Counted from the stretch's first letter, positions 1-5,433 are shown. The stretch is 5,483 nucleotides of DNA from an uncultured Alphaproteobacteria bacterium (GCA_937950105.1 CALFEM010000408.1:1-5483); one strand, 5' to 3'. Notes: generated from the sequence alone by a model not told the origin. Numbers and translations are program-made.

Positions 1-35
1 AGGCCGAGGCCGCCGCCGGCAAAGCGAATGCCTGA
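1..35 (+). CDS. C-terminal tail of a + strand gene, probably SecB (partial)
   Basis: Reading from base 3, the + strand encodes AEAAAGKANA and then a TGA stop at 33-35. A strong hairpin terminator begins 38 bases later, which is what one expects at the end of a real gene. Ten residues are far too few to identify a family. The suggestion of SecB, the cytosolic chaperone that passes preproteins to SecA, rests only on synteny: in many Hyphomicrobiales and in Caulobacter, secB lies next to and converges on dnaQ. An Ala-rich, low-complexity tail is compatible with the variable SecB C-terminus. The start and body of the gene lie outside the window. Confidence 0.5.
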   Translation, partial: AEAAAGKANA

Positions 36-72
36 GCCGTCCAGCCCTCGCGGGTCTGGTGTGAACAAATCG

Positions 73-107
73 AACGCCCGGCTTCATCGCGAAGGCCGGG
101 CGTTTTT
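73..107 (+). terminator. Rho-independent terminator between convergent genes
   Basis: A perfect 10-bp inverted repeat, AACGCCCGGC (73-82) and GCCGGGCGTT (95-104), encloses a 12-base loop and runs directly into a run of five T (103-107) on the + strand. An alternative pairing of CTTC (82-85) with GAAG (91-94) would shorten the loop. It lies 37 bases after the + strand stop at 35 and 33 bases beyond the dnaQ stop, so it mainly terminates the upstream + strand gene. On the minus strand the stem is followed by only a weak T-containing tract, so it may also help end the dnaQ operon transcript. Confidence 0.85.
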
Positions 108-140
108 CTGTTACCGTCGAGCGTCTGATCGAATCTCGAG

Positions 141-869
141 TCAGGCAGCGTTCTCTTTCGCGCCGGTGAAGCGCAGCCAGAGCGCCTTTGGCCCGAGCGT
201 CTCGACGAAGCTGCGGTGGGCCGCTTTCTGCTCCTCGGTCACGACCGATGGCAGCGGGACCGGCCGTTTGGCAGCTGCACTCTGGCGCATGCGCCGCCCC
301 GCGCCCTCGCTCGCGGCCGATGCCGTCCCGCGTTCGCCGAGCCCGAGTGCCGCCTGACGCTCGCCCAGCAGCTCGATGTAGACTTCCGCGAGCAGCAGCG
401 AGTCCATCAACGCGCCGTGCTTTACGCGCTGCGAATTGTCGATGCCGTACCGCTTGCACAGCGCGTCGAGCGAGTTGGGCCCTGCCGGATGCTTGCGCTG
501 CGCCAACCGCAACGTATCGACGACGCGGTCGAAGCCGATCGCCGGCTTGCCGACCCGATCCAGCTCCATGTTGAGAAAGCCGATGTCGAAGTTGGCGTTG
601 TGAATGACGAGCTGGTCGTCGCCGATGAACTCCAGAAAGTCGCGGTGCACGTCCTTGAACAACGGCTTGTCGGCAAGGAACGCCGTCGACAGGCCGTGCA
701 CGCGCTCGGCCTCGGCCGGCACGTCGCGCTGCGGGTTGATGTAGACGTGATACTCGCGGCCCGTGGGGATGCGGTTGATGAGCTCCACGCAGCCGATTTC
801 AATGAGCCGGTCGCCCTTCTTCGGGTCGAGGCCGGTGGTTTCGGTATCAAGCACGATTTCGCGCTGCAT
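141..869 (-). CDS. dnaQ: DNA polymerase III subunit epsilon (3'-5' proofreading exonuclease)
   Basis: Predicted 242-residue epsilon subunit, the proofreading 3'-5' exonuclease of the replicative polymerase III core. All DEDDh exonuclease motifs are visible: Exo I DTETTG with D8 and E10, Exo II HNANFD with D95, and Exo III HGALMD with H151 and D156. These correspond to the metal ligands and general base of E. coli DnaQ. After the exonuclease domain (about 1-170) comes QAALGL (172-177), which resembles the beta-clamp-binding motif seen at this place in epsilon. An Ala/Gly/Arg-rich linker (about 178-205) leads to a conserved-looking tail (about 206-242) that would hold the alpha subunit. Length is normal for the family. 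I chose ATG at 869 because MQREIVLDTETTG begins at the family's usual place; an in-frame ATG at 1031 would add 54 unconserved residues and overlap coaE. The Shine-Dalgarno sequence is weak (AGGA about 13 bases upstream). It is the last gene of the minus-strand cluster, 49 bases after coaE. Confidence 0.96.
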   Translation of the reverse strand: MQREIVLDTETTGLDPKKGDRLIEIGCVELINRIPTGREYHVYINPQRDVPAEAERVHGLSTAFLADKPLFKDVHRDFLEFIGDDQLVIHNANFDIGFLNMELDRVGKPAIGFDRVVDTLRLAQRKHPAGPNSLDALCKRYGIDNSQRVKHGALMDSLLLAEVYIELLGERQAALGLGERGTASAASEGAGRRMRQSAAAKRPVPLPSVVTEEQKAAHRSFVETLGPKALWLRFTGAKENAA

Positions 870-918
870 CTGGGTCCGCTCGTCCTGATCGGTGAAGCCG
901 CCGTTGCGACTGGCCAGC

Positions 919-1539
919 TTAAGCGAGGGCCCAATGGCGTTGATAGGCGGTCCCGTCGCGCGAACGCAGCACGGCGAGGAGTCTATCGATTTGCGCGTGT
1001 GTTTCGGTGATCTCGCCCGACGTATCCACAATGAAGTCGGCGCGCTGTCGCTTTTCGGTGTCGGACAGTTGCCGCGACAGGATTTCTGCGAGCTTTGCTC
1101 CCGTCATGCCGGGCCGCGCGAGGACGCGATCGCGCTGCATGGCCGCGGGCGCGCTCACCACCACGGTCACGTCCACCAGCCTGTCGCCGCCAGTCTCGAA
1201 CAACAGCGGTATCTCGAGCACGGCGAGGGCCGCGCCCCTGGCATGTTCCGCGGCGAGGAACTCCCGCTCGGCGTCGCGCACCAGCGGATGCACGATGGCC
1301 TCGAGCCGCCCGAAACCTTCGGGGACCCTCGTGATCGCCGCCAGCAGCAACGGTCGGTCGATCGCTCCATCGCGCGTCGTACCGGGGAAGGCCGCCTCGA
1401 CCAGCGGCACGGCGGAACCGCGATAGAGGTCATGCACGACCGCATCGGCATCGAGCACGCCGATGCCGTGTTCGCGAAACCGCTCCGCCGCGGTCGATTT
1501 GCCCATACCGATCGAGCCTGTGAGACCGACGATCAGCAT
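919..1539 (-). CDS. coaE: Dephospho-CoA kinase
   Basis: Predicted 206-residue dephospho-CoA kinase, which phosphorylates the ribose 3'-hydroxyl of dephospho-CoA with ATP in the last step of coenzyme A synthesis in the cytosol. The N-terminus MLIVGLTGSIGMGKST carries the P-loop (G8-S15, K14 contacting phosphate). Next comes VLDADAVVHDLY with the family's D-x-D (D30, D32), where the catalytic aspartate lies. Other family blocks are IVHPLVR (82-88), the substrate-side EIPLLFETG (109-117), the lid-like RQLSDTEKRQRADFIVD (156-172) with its Arg residues, and the usual A-D-x-[IV]-[VI]-[DN] strand. Length is typical. The start codon overlaps the aroE stop by one base (TGATG), which indicates translational coupling. 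The variable tail (about 190-206) looks unremarkable and ends in TAA at 921-919. Confidence 0.96.
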   Translation of the reverse strand: MLIVGLTGSIGMGKSTAAERFREHGIGVLDADAVVHDLYRGSAVPLVEAAFPGTTRDGAIDRPLLLAAITRVPEGFGRLEAIVHPLVRDAEREFLAAEHARGAALAVLEIPLLFETGGDRLVDVTVVVSAPAAMQRDRVLARPGMTGAKLAEILSRQLSDTEKRQRADFIVDTSGEITETHAQIDRLLAVLRSRDGTAYQRHWALA

Positions 1540-2375
1540 CACGTGTGCGCCTCGATGTCGGCGACGATGATGTCGCGCAGTTCCTCGGTCACTTCCGGGC
1601 GAACACCGAACCATTTCTCGAATCCCGGAACGGCCTGATGCAGCAGCATGCCGAGCCCGTCCACCGCCTCGAGACCGTGGCGCCGCGCGTCCGCCAGCAG
1701 CTCCGTTTCGAGCGGCACATAGACGATGTCGGCCACCACGCAGGACTTCGGCGCCCCCGCAAGATCGAGACCGAGGCTGCCTTCGCCCTTCATGCCGATG
1801 GTCGTGGTGTTGACGATCACGCCCGCCTCGCGCGCGGCGCACGATCGGTCCGCCCAGTCGACGACGCGCAGGCGATCGCTCCCGAAGTGAGCAGCGAGCG
1901 CTTCAGCGCGGGCGCGCGTGCGGTTGGCGATGAAGATTTCGCGCGTACCGGCTTCGAGAAAGCCATAAGCGATGGCGCGCGCCGCGCCGCCTGCACCCAG
2001 CAGCAGCACCGGGCGATCCTCAGCCTGCCAGTCCGGCGCTTCGCGTGCGAGATGCGTCATGAAACCATAGGTGTCGGTGTTGGCGGCATGGAGGCGCCCG
2101 CCTTCCAGCCACAAGGTGTTCGCGGCACCGACCGCACGCGCCGACTCGTGCACCACATCCGCCAGCCCGAACGCGACTTCCTTGTGTGGCACCGTGACGT
2201 TGCAGCCGGCAAAGCCGCGCTCGCCGAGATTGCGCAGGAATGCCTGCACATCCTCGGGCCGCACCGCTTCCTTGGTGTAGGTGCCCTCGATCCGATAGCG
2301 CTGCAGCCAGTGGCCGTGGATCAACGGCGAGCGCGAATGCGCGATCGGCCAGCCGATGACACATGCGCGCTTCAT
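1539..2375 (-). CDS. aroE: Shikimate dehydrogenase (NADP+)
   Basis: Predicted 278-residue shikimate dehydrogenase, which reduces 3-dehydroshikimate to shikimate with NADPH in the chorismate pathway. The substrate-binding half shows GWPIAHSRSP with S14 and S16 contacting shikimate, NVTVPHK with catalytic K65, ANTLW (N86) and ANTDTYG with D101, the partner of the lysine. The nucleotide half has the glycine-rich loop GAGGAA (127-132) and NRT (151-153), the pattern that recognises the 2'-phosphate of NADP. The C-terminal GMLLHQAVPGFEKWFG supplies the conserved Gln. The whole motif set and length fit AroE rather than the YdiB or quinate-dehydrogenase branches, though specificity between these is inferred. 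ATG at 2375 is preceded by GGGAG with a 6-base spacer, a good ribosome binding site. It follows maf by 27 bases and overlaps coaE by one base. Confidence 0.96.
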   Translation of the reverse strand: MKRACVIGWPIAHSRSPLIHGHWLQRYRIEGTYTKEAVRPEDVQAFLRNLGERGFAGCNVTVPHKEVAFGLADVVHESARAVGAANTLWLEGGRLHAANTDTYGFMTHLAREAPDWQAEDRPVLLLGAGGAARAIAYGFLEAGTREIFIANRTRARAEALAAHFGSDRLRVVDWADRSCAAREAGVIVNTTTIGMKGEGSLGLDLAGAPKSCVVADIVYVPLETELLADARRHGLEAVDGLGMLLHQAVPGFEKWFGVRPEVTEELRDIIVADIEAHT

Positions 2376-2381
2376 GTCTCG

Positions 2382-2386
2382 CTCCC
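2382..2386 (-). promoter_or_regulatory. aroE ribosome binding site
   Basis: GGGAG on the minus strand ends 6 bases before the ATG at 2375-2373. It lies in the 27-base maf-aroE gap and supports MKRACVIGWPIAHS as the true N-terminus of AroE. Confidence 0.75.
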
Positions 2387-2402
2387 GTGATCCTGTCCGC
2401 TC

Positions 2403-3032
2403 TCAAGCCATCAGCACGCCACGCCTGCGCAGCTCGGCGAGCAGCGGCAGCAGTGGCATACCGAGGATGGTGAAATAGTCGCCCTCGATTTTCTCGAACA
2501 GTTGCACGCCGAGCCCTTCGAGGTGATACGCGCCGACACTGTGGCGCACATCCTCGCCGCAGGCCGCGACATAAGCTTCGACGAACTGATCGCTCACCGC
2601 GCGCATGGTGAGCCGCGCGCTGTCGACCGCACTCCACTCCGCCACACCATTGACTGCGGTCACGACCGCCGATGTCAATTCGTGCGTGCGGCCCGCCAGT
2701 GCCACGATCTGATCGCCGACGCGCGCCAGATCGCCTGGCTTCGACAACAACGCGCCACCCAGAGCCAGCACCTGATCCGAGCCGATCACGATCGCACCCG
2801 GCTCGAGCCGGCTCACAGCCTCGGCCTTGGCGCGCGCCAGCACCAGTGCGACGTCGGCCGGCGCGACAGCATCGCCATGCTCCGCACGCATCGCGGCGCG
2901 CAAGGCCGGCTCGTCCACATCGGCGGTGCACAGCGAAAAATCGACAGCCGCCGCACGCAGCATATCGCGGCGCGCCTTGCTGCCGGAGGCGAGGATCACG
3001 CGCTGCGGCGTGCCAGATGGAACACCGGCCAC
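2403..3032 (-). CDS. Maf-family nucleotide pyrophosphatase, YceF (7-methyl-GTP) type
   Basis: Predicted 209-residue Maf protein. The family hydrolyses non-canonical or selected nucleoside triphosphates to monophosphate and pyrophosphate, keeping the nucleotide pool clean. The N-terminal block is ILASGSKARR (13-22), followed by the conserved LARAKA (65-70, K69), GSDQV with D86 and Q87, SKP (97-99), an SVGAYHLEGLG block and, near the C-terminus, GDYFTILGMPLLPLL. The one-residue-longer SxSxxRR spacing and the DQ pair resemble E. coli YceF (7-methyl-GTP pyrophosphatase); YhdE-type dTTP/UTP enzymes have SxSPRR and a D-T pair. Substrate is therefore inferred, not proven. The start is set by AAGGAG (3046-3041), which lies 8 bases before GTG at 3032; an earlier in-frame GTG at 3041 touches that site and is less likely. 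It begins 5 bases after the preceding gene's stop. Confidence 0.92.
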   Translation of the reverse strand: MAGVPSGTPQRVILASGSKARRDMLRAAAVDFSLCTADVDEPALRAAMRAEHGDAVAPADVALVLARAKAEAVSRLEPGAIVIGSDQVLALGGALLSKPGDLARVGDQIVALAGRTHELTSAVVTAVNGVAEWSAVDSARLTMRAVSDQFVEAYVAACGEDVRHSVGAYHLEGLGVQLFEKIEGDYFTILGMPLLPLLAELRRRGVLMA

Positions 3033-3037
3033 GCCGC

Positions 3038-3910
3038 TCACTCCTTCACCGCACTCCGGGCGTCGTCCTCGCCGTTCTCCGCCGTGCCGGCACGCTTGTC
3101 GTGCAGCAGCTTGATGATGGCGGCCGCGGTCTCCTCGACCGAACGGCGCGACACGTCGATCAGCGGCCAGCCGTACTTGGCGCTGAGTTTCCTCGTATGC
3201 GCGATCTCGGCGGCGATGATGCTGCGGTCGACATAGGTGTCGAGGTTGCGGTCGGCGAGCGTCAGCGCGCGGTTTCGGCGGATCTCCGAGACCCGATCCG
3301 GGCTTGCGACGAGGCAGACGATGAAACAACTCGTCGGTTCGGTCAGCTGCTTCGGCAACGGGATCGACGGAACCAGCGGCAGGTTGGTCGTCTTGTAGCC
3401 GCGTTGCGCGAGGTAGATGCTCGTGGGCGTCTTCGATGTGCGCGATATGCCGAGTATGCAGATGTCGGCATCATCCATGTTGTCCGGCAGGCGGCCGTCG
3501 TCGTGCACCATGGAGAAGTTCAGCGCATCGATGCGGCTGAAATATTCCGCGTCGAGCACGTGCTGGCCGGCTACCGTCGGCGTGCGCGGGGCGCCGAGAT
3601 AGCTCTCGAACACCTGCATGATCGGCTGCAGCACGTGCAGACAGGGGATTTTCAGCTCCTTGCAGCGGCGCTCGAGCTCTTCCGTCAGCGTCTTGTTGAC
3701 CAGCGTGTACAGCACGATGCCGGGCGCCTGCTCGATTTCCTGCAGCGCGCGGGTGAGCTGCCGTGCCGTCCGCACCATCGGATAGACGTGCTCGATCGGC
3801 CGCACCTCGGCGTACTGGACCGCGGCCGCCTTGGCGATGGTCGTCAGGGTTTCGCCGGTCGCATCCGAGACGAGATGCAGGTGAAAGAAGCTCGAGGCGC
3901 GATGCGGCAT
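3038..3910 (-). CDS. Pyruvate,phosphate dikinase / PEP synthase regulatory protein (DUF299)
   Basis: Predicted 290-residue bifunctional serine/threonine kinase and phosphorylase of the DUF299 family (PDRP/PSRP; E. coli PpsR is the PEP synthase version). Such proteins inactivate PEP-forming dikinases by ADP-dependent phosphorylation of a threonine near the catalytic histidine and reactivate them by Pi-dependent removal. Visible signatures are the N-terminal FHLHLVSDATGET (9-21), VHDDGR (135-140), the P-loop-like GISRTSKTPTS (154-164) and the C-terminal RSVEETAAAII helix. Length is normal for the family. No dikinase gene is in the window, so whether the target is PPDK or PEP synthase cannot be settled; PPDK is the commoner partner in alphaproteobacteria. 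ATG at 3910 begins just ahead of the conserved start, although its Shine-Dalgarno is poor (AGGC about 10 bases upstream). It is first in the minus-strand cluster, next to the candidate origin, and a DnaA-like box lies 14 bases upstream of its start. It is the counterpart of the gene that flanks the Caulobacter and Rickettsia origins opposite hemE. Confidence 0.93.
   Translation of the reverse strand: MPHRASSFFHLHLVSDATGETLTTIAKAAAVQYAEVRPIEHVYPMVRTARQLTRALQEIEQAPGIVLYTLVNKTLTEELERRCKELKIPCLHVLQPIMQVFESYLGAPRTPTVAGQHVLDAEYFSRIDALNFSMVHDDGRLPDNMDDADICILGISRTSKTPTSIYLAQRGYKTTNLPLVPSIPLPKQLTEPTSCFIVCLVASPDRVSEIRRNRALTLADRNLDTYVDRSIIAAEIAHTRKLSAKYGWPLIDVSRRSVEETAAAIIKLLHDKRAGTAENGEDDARSAVKE
3041..3046 (-). 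promoter_or_regulatory. Ribosome binding site of the maf gene, inside the preceding gene
   Basis: AAGGAG is a full-strength Shine-Dalgarno sequence formed by the last two sense codons (AAG GAG) of the upstream DUF299 gene. Its 8-base spacing to GTG at 3032 favours that codon over the GTG at 3041, which directly abuts it. The arrangement suggests that ribosomes finishing the upstream gene help start maf. Confidence 0.75.
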
Positions 3911-3924
3911 GGCGAGGCACTGCC

Positions 3925-3933
3925 TGTGGACAG
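3925..3933 (-). promoter_or_regulatory. Putative DnaA box (7 of 9)
   Basis: On the minus strand this reads CTGTCCACA, matching TTATCCACA at seven of nine positions with the TCCACA core intact. It points opposite to the box at 3943-3951, with 9 bases between them, and lies 14 bases upstream of the DUF299 start codon. Confidence 0.5.
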
Positions 3934-3942
3934 AAGCGCGAG

Positions 3943-3951
3943 TTATCCACG
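3943..3951 (+). promoter_or_regulatory. DnaA box (8 of 9)
   Basis: TTATCCACG differs from the consensus TTATCCACA only at the last base. It is the strongest DnaA-box match I find in the intergenic region and would be the likely high-affinity site of the candidate origin. Confidence 0.75.
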
Positions 3952-3994
3952 CGCCGGACGGGTTGCAGCGGCACCTTGCGGACCGGCTGCACGG

Positions 3995-4003
3995 TTCTCC
4001 ACG
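3995..4003 (+). promoter_or_regulatory. Putative weak DnaA box (7 of 9)
   Basis: TTCTCCACG matches the DnaA consensus at seven of nine positions and has the same orientation as the strong box at 3943. It is separated by three bases from a second weak box, so the pair could bind DnaA cooperatively. Confidence 0.4.
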
Positions 4004-4006
4004 GTG

Positions 4007-4015
4007 ATACCCACA
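4007..4015 (+). promoter_or_regulatory. Putative weak DnaA box (7 of 9)
   Basis: ATACCCACA matches TTATCCACA at seven of nine positions, with CCACA intact. It follows the weak box at 3995-4003 on the same strand after three bases. One such match alone could be chance; the local cluster makes it worth listing. Confidence 0.35.
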
Positions 4016-4198
4016 TTTGGGCGCAAGCGAACGGAAAATCTTGGGCCCGCGCTGTCCCCGGGGATGGCCGCTCCGTCCGCTGGATCATCTGGCGAACATC
4101 CACTGGCCATGCCACCGCGTACCGGTCTCGCGCCACCGCGCAACACTATGACCCGGCGGATTTTTCTCCCTCTGGTAGCAGGAGAACGCTCGCGGGCA

Positions 4199-4208
4199 CC
4201 AAATTTGG
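4199..4208. repeat. Perfect 10-bp palindrome within the candidate origin
   Basis: CCAAATTTGG is a perfect palindrome in otherwise GC-rich intergenic sequence. The half ATTTGGG recurs at 4015-4021, just after the last DnaA-like box. It could be a site for a dimeric DNA-binding protein or an intrinsically bent segment; no specific protein can be named from the sequence. Confidence 0.4.
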
Positions 4209-4283
4209 GTCCGGCGACGTGCGGCTGTTGGTGAGCGTTGGACGGGAGCGGGAGAGAGGTGGTATCTCCGCAATCCATCGGGG

Positions 4284-4333
4284 TAATAAAAAAAGAAAAA
4301 ACAAGTGAAGAGTCTTTATCTGAATCTAGAGAA
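4284..4333. other. AT-rich stretch, candidate DNA unwinding element / hemE leader
   Basis: These 50 bases contain 12 G or C (24%), whereas the surrounding sequence is plainly GC-rich. The left part has a purine run with seven A (4288-4294), one G and six A (4296-4301) on the + strand; the right part includes TTTATC and two GANTC sites. An abrupt AT-rich block to one side of a DnaA-box cluster is the expected form of an origin unwinding element. It ends about 9 bases before the hemE ATG, so it would also form the hemE promoter or leader, and either role could by itself explain the composition. Confidence 0.6.
4310..4326. promoter_or_regulatory. Pair of GANTC (CcrM-type) methylation sites
   Basis: GAGTC at 4310-4314 and GAATC at 4322-4326 lie 7 bases apart just upstream of hemE. 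GANTC is the recognition sequence of the cell-cycle methyltransferase CcrM of alphaproteobacteria, and such sites are known in the Caulobacter origin. The motif itself is certain; its use as a replication or hemE control element is inference. They are the only GANTC sites I see in the 3911-4341 gap. Confidence 0.55.
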
Positions 4334-4336
4334 GGG
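4330..4336 (+). promoter_or_regulatory. hemE ribosome binding site
   Basis: AGAAGGG ends five bases before the ATG at 4342 and is a good Shine-Dalgarno match. It supports MSRSEPSKSAAS as the HemE N-terminus. Confidence 0.75.
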
Positions 4337-4341
4337 TTTGC

Positions 4342-5412
4342 ATGAGCCGGTCTGAGCCGTCGAAGTCCGCCGCCAGCCTCAAGCGCCGGTTCCTGAAGCC
4401 GTTCGCGGGTGAGGCGCTGTCGCCCCCGCCGATCTGGCTCATGCGCCAGGCGGGCCGGTATCTGCCGGAGTACCGCGCCACGCGCGAGGAGGCCGGCGGG
4501 TTCCTGGACCTCTGCTATTCGCCGCGCCACGCCGCCGAGGTGACGCTGCAGCCGATCCGCCGCTATGGCTTCGATGCCGCCATCCTGTTCGCCGACATCC
4601 TGATCGTGCCGGACGCGCTCGGCCAGAAGGTGACGTTCGAGGTCGGCGAGGGCCCGCGGCTGGAGCCGATCCGCGCCGACAAGGATCTCGCCCGTCTCGA
4701 CCGGGCCAAGACCGGCACGAAGTTCTCGCTGATCTACGAGACGGTCGAGCGCCTGCGCCGCGACCTTCCCGACGAGACGGCCCTCATCGGCTTCTGCGGG
4801 GCGCCGTGGACGGTCGCCACGTACATGGTGCAGGGGGAGGGCTCCAGCGACCAGGCCGAGGCGCGGCTGTGGGCCTACCGCGATCCTGAGGGCTTCCAGA
4901 AGCTGATCGACACCCTCGTCGCCACCTCCATCGACTATCTCGACGGGCAGGTGAAGGCCGGCGCCGACGCGCTGCAGATTTTCGATACCTGGGCCGGCAC
5001 CCTGCCGGACAACGAGCTCGACCGCTGGGTGGTGGAGCCGACCAAGCGAATCGTGGAAGCCCTGAAGGAGCGTCACCCGGACGTGCCGGTCATCGGCTTC
5101 CCGCGGGGCGTCGGCGCCGGCGCGCTCTGGTACGTCGGCGAAACCGGCGTCGACGGCATCGGCTGCGACACCGCCATGCCGCCGGCCATGATGGCCGAGA
5201 TGTTCGAGGACGAGGACGTCGTGGTGCAGGGCAATCTCGACCCGCTGCTGCTGGTGGCGGGCGGCGACGCCCTCGACGAGCGCGTGGACGAGATTCTGGA
5301 GCTGATGGACGGTCAGCGCTTCATCTTCAACCTCGGCCACGGCATCGTTCCGCAAACCCCGCCCGAAAATGTGGAGCGACTGGTGAAGCGGGTGCGTAGG
5401 GTCGTGGGGTGA
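4342..5412 (+). CDS. hemE: Uroporphyrinogen decarboxylase
   Basis: Predicted 356-residue cytosolic enzyme that removes the four acetate carboxyl groups of uroporphyrinogen III to give coproporphyrinogen III, on the path to haem and, where present, bacteriochlorophyll. Both family signatures are present: PPIWLMRQAGRYLPEYR (29-45) with the substrate-binding Arg residues R35 and R39, and GFCGAPWTVATYMVQG (150-165) with Y161. Other active-site landmarks are the ILFADI segment with D85 (equivalent to the catalytic Asp of human UROD), FDTWAG (214-219) and the late NLGHGI with H333. Length is normal for the family (roughly 340-360). The start has a good ribosome binding site. The protein is complete, ending with TGA at 5410-5412. 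It is divergent from the five-gene cluster and flanks the candidate origin; the 5' leader is the AT-rich block. This position beside the origin is conserved in alphaproteobacteria. Confidence 0.97.
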   Translation: MSRSEPSKSAASLKRRFLKPFAGEALSPPPIWLMRQAGRYLPEYRATREEAGGFLDLCYSPRHAAEVTLQPIRRYGFDAAILFADILIVPDALGQKVTFEVGEGPRLEPIRADKDLARLDRAKTGTKFSLIYETVERLRRDLPDETALIGFCGAPWTVATYMVQGEGSSDQAEARLWAYRDPEGFQKLIDTLVATSIDYLDGQVKAGADALQIFDTWAGTLPDNELDRWVVEPTKRIVEALKERHPDVPVIGFPRGVGAGALWYVGETGVDGIGCDTAMPPAMMAEMFEDEDVVVQGNLDPLLLVAGGDALDERVDEILELMDGQRFIFNLGHGIVPQTPPENVERLVKRVRRVVG

Positions 5413-5433
5413 GGCTGCTGACCCACTGCTGTC

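Larger units (their letters stand above)
3911..4341. other. Candidate chromosomal replication origin (oriC)
   Basis: This 431-base gap lies between divergent genes and has no convincing coding sequence. Its left third carries four 9-mers like the DnaA box within 91 bases (3925-4015), the best being TTATCCACG. The middle is GC-rich with short palindromes: TCCCCGGGGA at 4055-4064 and CCAAATTTGG at 4199-4208. The right end is sharply AT-rich (4284-4333). Established knowledge: in Caulobacter, Rickettsia and Sinorhizobium the chromosomal origin lies beside hemE, with a DUF299-type gene and the maf-aroE-coaE-dnaQ series on the other side in Caulobacter and rhizobia. The same order here is the strongest argument. 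There is no TTAA tetranucleotide in the gap, so Caulobacter-type CtrA sites (TTAA-N7-TTAA) are absent. The exact functional limits are not visible. The gap must also hold the promoters of both flanking genes, which I cannot place with confidence. Confidence 0.8.

Noticed and set aside
28..357. Small + strand open frame of 109 codons covering the terminator
   Set aside because: It spans the hairpin terminator and runs antisense to the DnaQ C-terminus, with no sensible start signal or recognisable domain.
870..1031. N-terminal extension of DnaQ to an ATG at 1031
   Set aside because: The extra 54 residues are unlike the family and overlap coaE. The family start falls at MQREIVLDTETTG (869).
1540..1842. 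N-terminal extension of CoaE into aroE
   Set aside because: The P-loop protein starts naturally at MLIVGLTGSIG with a one-base overlap with the aroE stop; the extension is an out-of-frame reading of aroE.
4090..4104. ATCCAC core near 4098-4103 as a further DnaA box
   Set aside because: The 9-mer matches the consensus at only six of nine positions, which is not distinguishable from chance.
2672..4234. Long + strand open frame of 520 codons running through the DUF299 gene and the origin gap
   Set aside because: It is antisense to maf and DUF299, which have full sets of family motifs, and its translation is Arg/Ala/Pro-rich with no recognisable domain. Long spurious frames are expected opposite GC-rich genes.
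4238..4268. Possible hemE promoter, TTGGAC and TATCTC
   Set aside because: The hexamers match the sigma-70 consensus poorly and the spacer is 19 bases. The promoter must lie in this gap but cannot be placed from sequence alone.
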